Origin: Actinosynnema pretiosum
GTDB lineage: Bacteria; Actinomycetota; Actinomycetes; Mycobacteriales; Pseudonocardiaceae
DNA: 64,000 nt
Direction of reading: 5' to 3'
Assembly: GCF_024171695.1 (NCBI RefSeq)
Contig: NZ_JAMTCF010000021.1
Coordinates: 62,001 to 126,000, forward strand
In this document: one piece after another, positions 23,791 through 33,158 of the stretch
Position numbering within the stretch: the stretch's first letter is position 1
How the letters are laid out: each line of letters opens with the position of its first letter
Made by a program: the position numbers and the translations under genes
Notes under the pieces: generated by a model
Databases searched by the model: none
The model's input: the letters and a program-made list of their open reading frames with translations, nothing else
Told to the model about the DNA's origin: nothing

Positions 23791-26700
23791 GCTCGGTCCT
23801 CTCCGCGTTGGCCAGCACCCCGCCGATGCGGCGGGCCAGGTCGTGGACGTGCGGCTCGGCGAGCATCGACCAGTGGTCGCCGGGCACCGGGTGGACCTCG
23901 ACGCCGCCCAGGTAGAGCGGGGCGAGGCGGGTGGCGGCGGCGCGGTCGCCGCCCGCTCGGAAGAGCGCCGCGCGCACGGGCAGCGCGGCAGGCCGGTAGG
24001 TGGCCAGGGTGCGGGCCTTGGCCCGGATGGCCGCGCGCAGCGCCGGATCGCGGCGCACCGCCCTGCCGACCGGGCCGAGGCCGAGCGCGGCGTCGAGCAG
24101 GGTGCGCGCCCCGTCCCAGCGGAAGCCGGGGTCGCTGCCGCTGGGACGTCCCGGCCTGCCGCGCACGTAGGCGTCGAGCAGCAGCACCGGGCCGACCCGC
24201 TCGCCCCGCTCGGTGAGCTGCCTGGCCACCTCGTGGGCGAGGACGGCCCCGAAGGACCAGCCGCCGATGGCGTGGGGGCCGTCGGAGGCGCGCAGCAGGG
24301 CGTCGACGTGCCGCGAGGCGCGCTCCTCGACGGTTCCGAGGTCGTGGCGGGGTTCCAGGGCGAGCACGGGGACCTCCAGCGCCTCGGCGAGCCGCCGGTA
24401 GATCAGCGCGTTGCCCGAGGCGTCGGCGATGAGGAACAGCGGCCTGCCCTGGCCCTCCGCCAGGGGGACCACGTCGACGGCGTCCGGCTCGGCGGGCGCG
24501 GGTCCCGCCGCGCGGACCAGGTCGACGAGGGCGCCGAACGTGGGCCGGAGCAGGAACTCGGTGACGGGCACGGTGGCCCCCAGCTCGTCGCGGACGCGCC
24601 CGAGCAGGCCGACCGCGACGAGCGACTCGCCGCCCAGCGAGCGGAAGTCGTCCGCGCTCGCGGCCGACGGCACGCCCAGGGCCGAGCACCAGAGCCGCTC
24701 GACGCCCGCGCGCACCGGGTCGTCGCCCGCCCGGCGGGTGGTGGTGGCCGCCGGGCGCGCCGGGGGCGCCTCGGGGACGTCGGTGGCGAACGGGTAGGTG
24801 GGGAGGGACACCGGCCGGTCGTCGGGGTCGCGCAGCACGTCGAGCGCCTCGTCGACGCCGCGCTCCCACAGGGCGCCGAGGGCGCGCAGCAGGTCGTGCT
24901 CGGACCCGGTGCGGCCGAGCAGCGGGATGGTGGTGCTTCCGGGCCGCCAGCGCGGGTGCCTGCGCAGCGCGGACAGCATGGACGCGCCGGGGCCGAGCTC
25001 GACGAAGGTGTCGAGGCCGTCGTCGACGAGGGCGCCGACCGCGTCCTCCAGCAGCACCGGGGAGCGCAGCTGGCCCGCCCAGTAGTCGGGTTCGCGCACG
25101 TCCCGCGCCCACGTCCCGGTCCGGTTGGACACCAGCCGGAACCGGGGTTCCGAGCTGGCCACCGCGGCGACGGCCGCGCCCAGCTCGACCGAGGCGGGCA
25201 CCATGAGCGGGCCGTGGGCGGCGAGGGAGGCGGTCTGCACCCGGACGTCCACGTCGGTCAGCCTGGACAGCGCGGTCTCCATCGCGGCCACCGGGCCGGA
25301 CACGACGAACCGGTTGGTGCCGCGCACCGCCAGCACCACGTCGAGCCCGGCCAGCCGGTCGGTCAGCAGCTCCTCGGTGGCGTCGACGGCGGCCATCAGC
25401 CCCGGTTCGGTCGCGGCCATGCCGCTGGCGCGCAGGTGGACCAGGTCGACGGCGTCGGCCCAGGACCACAGGCCCGCGATGGCCGCCGCCGGGTACTCGC
25501 CGACGCTGTTGCCCAGCAGCGCGGCGGGCCGCAGGCCCCACTCGGCGAGCTGCTCGCCGAGCGCGACGCCGAGTGCGAGCAGGCCGAGCTGCTGGTGCAC
25601 GATGTCGTCGAACCACCGCGGGTCGGCCGCCGGGTCGACGACGGGCGTCAGGTCGACGCCGTGCCTGCCGAGCGCGAGCGAGCGCAGCTCGTCGAAGGCG
25701 GCGCGGAACGCGGGCAGCAGCCCGTGCGCCGTCGCGCCCGCCGGGGAGCCGAGCACGCCGTGGCCGGGCAGCAGGAACGCGACGCGGTCCAGCCCGCCGG
25801 GGGCGGTGGTGCTGGGCGGGTCGGCGAGCAGCTCGGCGGCGCCCGCGAGGTCCGGGGCGACGAGGGCCTGCCGGTGCGGGTGGGCGCGCCGGTCGGCGAG
25901 CGTCCTGGCGACGTCGCCGAGCGCGAGCGGTTCCGGGAGCGGGGCGGGGGCGCTAGGCCGCTCGCGGCCCTCCCGGTCGCCCGCTCCGGTGAGCAGGACG
26001 ACGGATTCGGCCCCCGAGGCCCCGGCTTCGCCGAGCACGACGACGACCTCCGCACCGGTGGCGGCGGTGTCGCCGATCCCGTCGACGGCGATCCCACCGA
26101 CCGCGAGCGCGCCGACGACGGCGGTGTCACCGGCGGCGGGCGCGCCCGAGGTCACCACGTCGCCGATCGCAGGTGCGGCAACGGTTGCCGGGCCACCGGA
26201 ACCACCAGTCCCCAGTGCGCCAACGCCCACCGCGTCACCGGAACCACCGGTCTCCAGCGCGCCAACGCCCACCGCGCCGCTGTTCCCACCACTCCCCGAC
26301 GCCCCAGCGGTTTCCCCGCCGACGACGCCGCCGGTTCCCCCCGGCGCACCCGAGGTCACCGCGCCCGCCAGGGCGTCGGCGAGCGCGCCGCGCGCCCGGT
26401 CGAGCGCCTCCGGCGTCGCCCCGGACAGCGCCAGCACCCGCGCCCCGCGCCCGGCCCGCCCGGTGCGCGCGGGCGGTTGCTGCACGATGACGTGCGCGTT
26501 GGTCCCGCCAACGCCGAACGAGCTGACCGCCGCCAGCCGGGTCCCCCGGTCCGGCCACGGCTCCAGCCGCGAGCCCACGGCGAACGGCGTGGTCTCCAAC
26601 TCCTGCAGCGGGTTCGGCGTGGTGAAGTGCACCGTCGGCACCAGCTCGCCCCGGCCGACCATGAGCACCGCCTTGATCAGCCCGGCGACGCCCGCCGCCG

Positions 26701-27739
26701 ACCCGGTGTGCCCGAGGTTGCTCTTGACCGCGCCGAGCCCGCACCAGCCGACCCGGTCGGAGGCGGGCCCGAACACGTCGGTGAGCGCCTGCACCTCCAC
26801 CGGGTCGCCGATCCTGGTCCCGGTGCCGTGCGCCTCCACGTAGTCCACGTCCAGCGGGTCGACGCCCGCGACGTGCTGCGCGTAGCGGATGACGTCGCGC
26901 TGCCCGGACACCGAGGGCGCGGTGTAGCCGACCTTGTCCGACCCGTCGTTGTTGATGGCGGAGCCGAGCAGGACGCCGAGCACCCGGTCGCCGTCGCGCT
27001 CCGCGTCCGCCAGGCGCTTGAGCACCACGACGCCGACGCCCTCGCTGGGCACCGTGCCGGAGGCGAGCGCGTCGAACGGGCGGCAGTGCCCGTCCGGCGA
27101 CAGCACGCCGCCCGGTTCGTGGAGGTAGCCGAGCTCGCCGTCGCCCATCACCGCGACGCCGCCCGCGAGCGCGAGGTCGCACTCGTCGCCGCGCAGGCTG
27201 GCCGCCGCCATGTGCACGGCGGTCAGCGAGGTCGAGCAGGCGGTCTGCACGGTCGCGGCGGGCCCGCGCAGGCCGAGCTTGTAGGCGACCCTGGTGGCCA
27301 GGAAGTCCCGCTCGACCCCGAGGTAGCCGACCATCTCGCCGAGCTCCTCGTCGGGGGTGGCGCTGACCCGGTCCGCGCCGCCGTAGATCCCGATCCAGCC
27401 GGGGAAGCGGGTCGGGTCAACGGCCGCGTCGTCCAGCGCGGCCACCGCGCACTCCAGGAACACGCGCTGCTGCGGGTCGATGCCCGCCGCCTCGGCCCTG
27501 CTGTAGCCGAAGTACGACCAGTCGAAGCCGCGCGAGCCGGGGATCAGGCCCATGGCGGGCACGAACCCCGGTTTGCGGATCAGCTCCGGGTCGACCCCGG
27601 CCGCGAGCAGGTCGGCCTGGCTGAACCGGCTGATGCCCTCGGCGCCCGCGCGCAGCAGCCGCCAGTACCGCTCCACGTCGGGCGCGCCGGGGAACCGGCA
27701 CGCCATCCCGATGACGGCCACCGCCGTCCCCCGGCTCAC
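23780..27739 (-). CDS. Single-module PKS: KS-AT-ACP-TE
   Basis: A 1319-residue terminal module. The ketosynthase (about 5-430) has active-site Cys in VQTACSTSLTAVH (about 167) and both His motifs (EAHGTGT about 303, SNLGHTG about 340). A Gly/Ala/Thr/Val-rich low-complexity region (about 455-590) precedes the acyltransferase. The AT (about 600-890) has the nucleophile in GNSVGEYPAAA (about 743), with Asn replacing the usual His before Ser, and an atypical specificity loop LAAHGPLM. The ACP attachment Ser is in LGGESLVAV (about 1035). The TE (about 1065-1315) has GGWSFGAVLAHE (Ser about 1160) and GDHW (His about 1286). No reductive domains are present, so the extender beta-carbonyl is retained. 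The GTG at 27739 overlaps the NRPS stop (GTGA). Confidence 0.94.
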   Translation of the reverse strand: MSRGTAVAVIGMACRFPGAPDVERYWRLLRAGAEGISRFSQADLLAAGVDPELIRKPGFVPAMGLIPGSRGFDWSYFGYSRAEAAGIDPQQRVFLECAVAALDDAAVDPTRFPGWIGIYGGADRVSATPDEELGEMVGYLGVERDFLATRVAYKLGLRGPAATVQTACSTSLTAVHMAAASLRGDECDLALAGGVAVMGDGELGYLHEPGGVLSPDGHCRPFDALASGTVPSEGVGVVVLKRLADAERDGDRVLGVLLGSAINNDGSDKVGYTAPSVSGQRDVIRYAQHVAGVDPLDVDYVEAHGTGTRIGDPVEVQALTDVFGPASDRVGWCGLGAVKSNLGHTGSAAGVAGLIKAVLMVGRGELVPTVHFTTPNPLQELETTPFAVGSRLEPWPDRGTRLAAVSSFGVGGTNAHVIVQQPPARTGRAGRGARVLALSGATPEALDRARGALADALAGAVTSGAPGGTGGVVGGETAGASGSGGNSGAVGVGALETGGSGDAVGVGALGTGGSGGPATVAAPAIGDVVTSGAPAAGDTAVVGALAVGGIAVDGIGDTAATGAEVVVVLGEAGASGAESVVLLTGAGDREGRERPSAPAPLPEPLALGDVARTLADRRAHPHRQALVAPDLAGAAELLADPPSTTAPGGLDRVAFLLPGHGVLGSPAGATAHGLLPAFRAAFDELRSLALGRHGVDLTPVVDPAADPRWFDDIVHQQLGLLALGVALGEQLAEWGLRPAALLGNSVGEYPAAAIAGLWSWADAVDLVHLRASGMAATEPGLMAAVDATEELLTDRLAGLDVVLAVRGTNRFVVSGPVAAMETALSRLTDVDVRVQTASLAAHGPLMVPASVELGAAVAAVASSEPRFRLVSNRTGTWARDVREPDYWAGQLRSPVLLEDAVGALVDDGLDTFVELGPGASMLSALRRHPRWRPGSTTIPLLGRTGSEHDLLRALGALWERGVDEALDVLRDPDDRPVSLPTYPFATDVPEAPPARPAATTTRRAGDDPVRAGVERLWCSALGVPSAASADDFRSLGGESLVAVGLLGRVRDELGATVPVTEFLLRPTFGALVDLVRAAGPAPAEPDAVDVVPLAEGQGRPLFLIADASGNALIYRRLAEALEVPVLALEPRHDLGTVEERASRHVDALLRASDGPHAIGGWSFGAVLAHEVARQLTERGERVGPVLLLDAYVRGRPGRPSGSDPGFRWDGARTLLDAALGLGPVGRAVRRDPALRAAIRAKARTLATYRPAALPVRAALFRAGGDRAAATRLAPLYLGGVEVHPVPGDHWSMLAEPHVHDLARRIGGVLANAERTEHVR

Positions 27740-30700
27740 CGGGCCTCCTCGACGAGCCTGCGCAGCCCGGCCGGGGTGGGGTCGCGCAGGAAGTCGCGCA
27801 CCCGCACGCTCGCCCCGGTCCGCTTCCGCACGAGCTTGACCAGCCGGACGACGCCGAGGGAGTTCCCGCCGACGGTGAAGAAGTCCGCGTCGGCCGGGTA
27901 GTCGGTGGCCTCCCCGCCGACCGCCTCGGCGAACAGCCCGACCGCGACCGAGAGGTCCGCGGTGGGCGGTGGCGCGCTCGGCGGCCCGGCGACGGCGGCC
28001 AGCGCGCGCCGGTCGACCTTCCCGTTGCCGGTCAGGGGGACCCGGTCCACCAGCGCCCACAGCACCGGCACCATGTAGGACGGCAGCCTGCCCGCGAGCG
28101 CGTCGCGCAGCTCGGCCGTGCCGACCTGGACTCCGGGCTCGGGCACGACCGCGGCCATGAGCCGCTTGTCCGCGCTGTCGCCCTCGGTCACCGCGACGAC
28201 CGCGTCCTTGACCCGCTCGTCGGCGGTGAGGGCCGCGGCGACCGCCGACAGCTCGACGCGGTAGCCGCGCAGCTTCACCTGGTCGTCGCGCCTGCCGAGG
28301 AACCGGAGCCTGCCCGCCGAGTCGAAGCGCACCAGGTCGCCGGTGCGGTAGAGCCGCTCGGGCACGTCCGGCGAGAAGCGGCCGAAGGCGCGCGCGGTCT
28401 CGGCCTCGTCGTCGAGGTAGCCGTCGGCCAGGCCCGCCCCGGAGGCGTGCAGCTCGCCGACCGCGCCGGGCGGCACGAGCCTGCCCCGCTCGTCGAGCAC
28501 GTGCACGCCGGTGCCGGGCAGGGGCGTGCCGATGGGCAGCGGGCCGTCGACCTCGTCGGGGTCGGTGACGCTGTGCGTGGTGGTGAACGTGGTGTTCTCG
28601 GTGGGCCCGTAGCCGTTGGTGACGACCAGGCCGGGGTGGGCGCGCAGCAGGCGGGCCACGTGCTCGTGCGGGACGACGTCGCCGCCGGTGAGCAGCTGCC
28701 GCAGTCCGCCGAGCCCGTGCGGCGCGAAGTCCACCACGAGCCGGAACAGGCCTGCGGTGAGCCAGGCGACGGTGACCCGGCGCTCCAGCAGGAACTCGGC
28801 GAGGTCGCCGGGGGTGGGCAGGCCTGCGGGCAGCACCTCCAGGGTCGCGCCGGTGAGCAGCGGGCCCCACAGCTCCAGCGTGGAGGCGTCGAAGGCCAGC
28901 GGGGACAGCCGCAGCACCCGCTCGCCGGGGCCGAGGCGGACGAAGCCGGAGTCGTGGACGAGCCGGACGACCGCGCGGTGCGGGACGAGCACGCCCTTGG
29001 GCTTGCCGGTGGAGCCGGAGGTGAAGGCGGTGTAGGCGGGCGACCCGACGTGGGTGACCGGTTCGGGCAGCTCGTCGCCCGGTCGGCTCTCCCAGTCCGG
29101 TGACCAGGTGGGCGTCACCGGAACGCCCAGCGCGGCGATCCGGTCCGCGTGCTCGGGGGCGACGAGCGCGGCGGTGGGCGCGGCGATCCCGATGACGCGG
29201 TCGGTGTGCGCGGGGGTGGTGGACAGGTCGACGCCGACGTAGGCCGCGCCGAGCGCGATCACGGCGAGCGCGGCGACCACCTCGGCGATCGAGCGCTCCA
29301 GGCCGAGGAGCACCCGGTCGCCGGGCCGCACGCCCGAGGCGCGCAGCAGCGCGGCCTGCCTCGCGGCGGCGGCGGCGAGCCCGGCGTAGGTCAGCTCGAC
29401 CTCGCCCTCCCGGACCGCGATCGCGTCGGGGGCGCGCCGCACGACCTCGCGGAACAGCCCGTCGACGGTCCACGGGTGCGCGGCGCGGGGCGTGCCGCCC
29501 GCGTCGGCGAGCCGGGCCAGGCGGGCCGGGGACAGGCAGCGCGCGTCCTCCAGGCGGGTGTCCAGGGCGAGCTGCGCGACGGCGGTGGCGAAGTCGTCGG
29601 CGAACCCGCGCACCTCGTGCTCGGAGTACAGCGACGACGAGTACTCCAGGTGCCCGGCGAGCGCGGGCGCGGAGCGGCCGATCAGCAGCGACAGGTCGAA
29701 CTGGGCGCCGCCGCCGTGGCCCTCCTCGACGCGCAGGCCCGCGACGGGGGTGGTGATCTCCTGGGGCACGAGCTGGTCGTGCATCCCGAACGACACCTGC
29801 ACCAGCGGGTGCCCCGAGGGGCTGCGCTGGACGCCGAGCCGGGCGACGGCCTCGTCGAACGGCAGGGCGCCCGCCGCGATGGACAGCGCGAGGGAGCGGT
29901 GGACCGAGCGCAGGTGGTCGGCGGTGGTGGCGTCGTCGTCGACCTCTACGAGCACCGGGACGAGGTTGCCCGCGACGCCGACGTAACCGGTGAGCTCGGA
30001 GCTGTCGCGACCGGTGAGCGGGACGCCGACGAGCAGCCGCCGGGCCCCGGTCCACCGGCTCAGCGCGAGGCCGAACGCGGCGAGCAGGTAGGCGAACGGG
30101 GTGACGCCGAGCTCGTGGGCGCGCCGGAGCGCGATCGCCGTGGCCTCGGGGCCGAGGTCCACGCCGGTGCGGGCGCCCTCGGCGTCGCGCACCTCGGGCC
30201 GGGGCCGGTCGGCGGGCGGTTCGAGCACGGTCGGCACGCCCGCGAGGTGGGTGGCCCAGAAGTCGGCGGCCCGGTCCCAGTCGCCGTCCGCGCGGGCCCG
30301 CTCGTGGGCGCGCGCCAGCACCTCGGCCGACGGGCCGGGCGCGTGCTCCCCGGTCGGCGCGCCCAGGGCGATCTCGGCGTGCCGGGCGAACAGCTCCTCC
30401 AGGAGCAGACCGACCGCCCAGCCGTCGAGCACCATGTGGTGCGCGGCGAGCACGACGGCCTGGCGACCGTCGGCGCGCTCGACCAGGACCAGCCGGTGGG
30501 CGGGCGCGGCGGCGAGGTCGAACGGGGCGCGGCCCCGCTCGGCGGCCACCCGCCGCACCCGCTCGGCGAAGCCGCCGCCCTCGACCACGACCCGCTCGAC
30601 GGGGGGCCGGTGGTCGGGCAGCACCACGGGGGCGACCTGGTCGTCGCCCAGGTCGCGGTAGACCGTGCGCAGGCCGGGGTGCCGGGCGGCGACCAGCGCC

Positions 30701-31446
30701 AGCGCGCCCTCCAGGGCGTCGACGCGCAGCGCCCCGGACTCGACGAAGCACAGGAACACCAGGTTGTAGGGCGACCCGCCGGTGACCCGTTCGATCAGCC
30801 ACATGCCGCGCTGCGCCGGGGACAGCTCCCCCGAGGACACCGGCTGGCCGGGGGTCGTCGGGAGACCCCCGGTCGCCGGGTGGCCGGGGAGGGCTGCGGC
30901 GCCGGACGAGGCCGGAACGCCGGAAGTCGTCGGCGCGCCGGAGGGGAGGGAGCCGCCGAGAAGCGCTTCCCCGCCAGAAGTCGTCGGCCCGCCGGGAGTC
31001 GTCGACCCACCAAGAGTCGTCGGCCCGTCGGGAGAAGCCGGGCCGCCAAGAGTCGTCGACCCGCCGGGAGAAGCCGGGCCGCCGGACAGCGCCCGCCCGA
31101 CCGGGTCCGGCCGCCCGCCCCGGTCCGCAGGCGCGCCGGGGGAGACCGGGCTGCCTGCCGTCGCGGCTCCGCCGGGCGGCACCCGCCCGTCCGCGCCCGG
31201 CCCGGCGTCGCCTGCGGCCTCCTGGCGCACCGGGTCGGGGGTGGCGCCCGCGAACACCTCGGCCAGCGGGGAGCCGCCGAGCAGGTCGGCCACGGGTAAC
31301 CGCAGGCCCAACCGCTCGCGGGCGAGCGCCACCAGGCGCATGGCGCGCAGCGAGTCGCCGCCGGAGGCGACGAAGCTGCGCGCGGGGTCCACGTCCGCGC
31401 CGAGCACGTCGGACGCGAGCGCGTCCAGGGTCGTCGTCGTCACCAC
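27736..31446 (-). CDS. NRPS: T-C-A-T
   Basis: About 1236 residues. It opens with a carrier domain (SGGDSLRAMR, Ser about 29). A roughly 130-residue Gly/Ser/Thr/Pro repeat linker follows (units such as GGPASPDGPTTLGGSTTPGG). The condensation domain (about 205-640) has HHMVLDG intact. The adenylation domain (about 655-1150) has FTSGSTGKPKG, NGYGPTEN, YRTGDL and GNGKVDR. A C-terminal carrier domain (GGNSLGVVR, about 1195) ends the protein. Reading the A-domain pocket at GrsA positions gives D-A-L-W-L-G-G-T-F plus Lys, which resembles valine-type codes. The first carrier has no A domain of its own. Two adjacent GTGs (31446, 31443) can start it, about 14 bp after the upstream stop with GGGGA before them. 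The stop is coupled to the PKS start. Confidence 0.92.
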   Translation of the reverse strand: MVTTTTLDALASDVLGADVDPARSFVASGGDSLRAMRLVALARERLGLRLPVADLLGGSPLAEVFAGATPDPVRQEAAGDAGPGADGRVPPGGAATAGSPVSPGAPADRGGRPDPVGRALSGGPASPGGSTTLGGPASPDGPTTLGGSTTPGGPTTSGGEALLGGSLPSGAPTTSGVPASSGAAALPGHPATGGLPTTPGQPVSSGELSPAQRGMWLIERVTGGSPYNLVFLCFVESGALRVDALEGALALVAARHPGLRTVYRDLGDDQVAPVVLPDHRPPVERVVVEGGGFAERVRRVAAERGRAPFDLAAAPAHRLVLVERADGRQAVVLAAHHMVLDGWAVGLLLEELFARHAEIALGAPTGEHAPGPSAEVLARAHERARADGDWDRAADFWATHLAGVPTVLEPPADRPRPEVRDAEGARTGVDLGPEATAIALRRAHELGVTPFAYLLAAFGLALSRWTGARRLLVGVPLTGRDSSELTGYVGVAGNLVPVLVEVDDDATTADHLRSVHRSLALSIAAGALPFDEAVARLGVQRSPSGHPLVQVSFGMHDQLVPQEITTPVAGLRVEEGHGGGAQFDLSLLIGRSAPALAGHLEYSSSLYSEHEVRGFADDFATAVAQLALDTRLEDARCLSPARLARLADAGGTPRAAHPWTVDGLFREVVRRAPDAIAVREGEVELTYAGLAAAAARQAALLRASGVRPGDRVLLGLERSIAEVVAALAVIALGAAYVGVDLSTTPAHTDRVIGIAAPTAALVAPEHADRIAALGVPVTPTWSPDWESRPGDELPEPVTHVGSPAYTAFTSGSTGKPKGVLVPHRAVVRLVHDSGFVRLGPGERVLRLSPLAFDASTLELWGPLLTGATLEVLPAGLPTPGDLAEFLLERRVTVAWLTAGLFRLVVDFAPHGLGGLRQLLTGGDVVPHEHVARLLRAHPGLVVTNGYGPTENTTFTTTHSVTDPDEVDGPLPIGTPLPGTGVHVLDERGRLVPPGAVGELHASGAGLADGYLDDEAETARAFGRFSPDVPERLYRTGDLVRFDSAGRLRFLGRRDDQVKLRGYRVELSAVAAALTADERVKDAVVAVTEGDSADKRLMAAVVPEPGVQVGTAELRDALAGRLPSYMVPVLWALVDRVPLTGNGKVDRRALAAVAGPPSAPPPTADLSVAVGLFAEAVGGEATDYPADADFFTVGGNSLGVVRLVKLVRKRTGASVRVRDFLRDPTPAGLRRLVEEAR

Positions 31447-31460
31447 GCCGCCGTCCCCGA

Positions 31461-33158
31461 TCAGCTCGGGCGCCGGTCGCGGACGGCGCCGAGCAGCCGG
31501 TCGCGGCCACCAGCCCGCGCGGGCCGCTGGGTGCTGGCGGCGGCCTCGTCGGTGAGCAGTTCGGCGTGGCCCCTCGCGGTGCCCGCGCGGAACAGGTCGG
31601 CCGTGCGCACGGCGCGGCCGGACAGCTCGCGCAGGCGCTCCACCAGCACGACCAGGCGCAGCGAGTCGCCGCCCGCGTCGAAGAAGCTGGTGTCGTCGCC
31701 GAAGGTGTCGTGGCCGAGGACCTCCGCCCACACCGAGCGCACGAGGTCGAGGCGCGCGGCGGGGTCGGTCAGGTCGCGGGTCTCGCGAGCGGGTTCGAGC
31801 ACGGCTTCCTCCGGTGAACGGGCCAGGTCGTGCGCGCACCGCCGCAGTGCGGCGAGCAGGGCGTCGACCGTGGACTCGGTGAACAGGTCGGTCGGGTGGT
31901 CCAGCGACAGCCGCAGACGGGCGCCCGGTCCGGGGCTGCCGGGGTTCCCGGCACTCCCCGCGTCCCCGGCGCTCCCGGTGTCCCCGACGCTCTCGTCGAC
32001 GTGCACGAACAGCGCGAGGTCCCACTTGCTGTACTGGGGTTCCAGCGGCCGGTAGCGGCCGGTGACGCCGGGCGCGAGCCGGATCGGCGCGGGCACCTCG
32101 GCGAGGTTGACCAGGACCGGGGTCATCGGCAGCCTGCCCACGTCCCGGTCCGGGTCCAGCTCCGAGGCCAGCGCGTCCAGCGGAACGTCCGCGTCGACGA
32201 ACGTCTCCAGGCACGCGGTGCGCGCGACGCCCAGCAGATCGCGCCAGGTGGTCGACGCGTCCAGCGCGACGCGCAGCACCAGGGTGGTCATGAACATGCC
32301 GACGGCCTCGGCGGAGGCCGGGTCGTCGCGGCCGGGCCACACCACGGAGAACAGGAAGTCCCGCTGGGCGCCCCGGCGGGCCAGCGCGCCCGCGAGCAGG
32401 GCCACCCCGGTCATGAACGGGGTGCAGCCCTCCTCGGCGGACGCGCGCAGCACGCCCTCGGTGGTGGCGGCGTCCAGGTCGGCGCCCCGCAGCGAGCCGA
32501 GCATGGACAGCTCGTCGTCGGGGGCGCGGTCGTAGGGCAGGTCGACGGTGGTGGGCGCGCCGCGCAGGCGCTCCACCGCGTCGGCGATCCGCTCCGCCAG
32601 GTCGGCGGCGGGCGGGGCGACGAGCAGGTCGGCCGGGTGCGGCCGGTCGGGCAGCGGCGCGTCGGGGCCGTCGCGGTAGAGCGCGCCGACCTCGTCGAGC
32701 ACGATCCGCCGGGACGTCGCGTCGAAGACGATGTGGTGCACGGTGAGCACCAGCAGCGTGGTCCCCCCGTCGAGCTTGATCACCTCGGCTCGGGCGGGCG
32801 GCTCGTCGTCGAGCTCGAACGGGGTGTAGCAGAGCGCCTCGACGAGCCTGGCGAGCTCGTCCTCGGTCCAGCCCTCGGCGCGGGCGTCGATGAGGCCGAC
32901 CTCGGCGGGCTCGCCGTCCGTGCGGTACTCGACGCGGAGGCTGGTGGTGTTGAGGCGGAACCGCGAGCGCAGCGCGGGGTGCCTGGCCAGGACGCGCTCG
33001 ACCGAGTCGACCAGCGCGGCGTGGTCGACGGGCCCGGTGAACTCGATGACCGAGGGGATCAGGTAGGTGGGCCTGAGCCGCTCGATCCGGTCGAGGATCC
33101 AGATGCCCTGCTGGGCGGGTGTGGCGTGGTACCAGGTGTGGTCTCGGACAGCGGACAT
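31461..33158 (-). CDS. NRPS: C-T didomain
   Basis: A 565-residue protein with a condensation domain (about 1-450) and a carrier domain (about 455-535), and no adenylation domain. The C domain catalytic motif reads VHHIVFDA (about 143), with the final Gly of HHxxxDG replaced by Ala. The carrier Ser is in FFDAGGDSLRLVV (about 496). Between about 388 and 405 the C domain is interrupted by a Gly/Ser/Ala/Asp repeat (GDTGSAGDAGSAGNPGSPG). As first gene of the operon it may carry a starter C domain that acylates an amino acid loaded in trans, or may act off-line. The ATG at 33158 is followed directly by typical C-domain residues (YHATPAQQGIWILDR). Confidence 0.92.
   Translation of the reverse strand: MSAVRDHTWYHATPAQQGIWILDRIERLRPTYLIPSVIEFTGPVDHAALVDSVERVLARHPALRSRFRLNTTSLRVEYRTDGEPAEVGLIDARAEGWTEDELARLVEALCYTPFELDDEPPARAEVIKLDGGTTLLVLTVHHIVFDATSRRIVLDEVGALYRDGPDAPLPDRPHPADLLVAPPAADLAERIADAVERLRGAPTTVDLPYDRAPDDELSMLGSLRGADLDAATTEGVLRASAEEGCTPFMTGVALLAGALARRGAQRDFLFSVVWPGRDDPASAEAVGMFMTTLVLRVALDASTTWRDLLGVARTACLETFVDADVPLDALASELDPDRDVGRLPMTPVLVNLAEVPAPIRLAPGVTGRYRPLEPQYSKWDLALFVHVDESVGDTGSAGDAGSAGNPGSPGPGARLRLSLDHPTDLFTESTVDALLAALRRCAHDLARSPEEAVLEPARETRDLTDPAARLDLVRSVWAEVLGHDTFGDDTSFFDAGGDSLRLVVLVERLRELSGRAVRTADLFRAGTARGHAELLTDEAAASTQRPARAGGRDRLLGAVRDRRPS

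Noticed and set aside
23666-27901. Very long open frame on the plus strand opposite the PKS and NRPS genes
   Set aside because: The minus strand encodes unmistakable KS, AT, ACP, TE and NRPS domains. The plus-strand translation is Arg/Gly/Val/Asp-biased with no domain, an effect of high GC.
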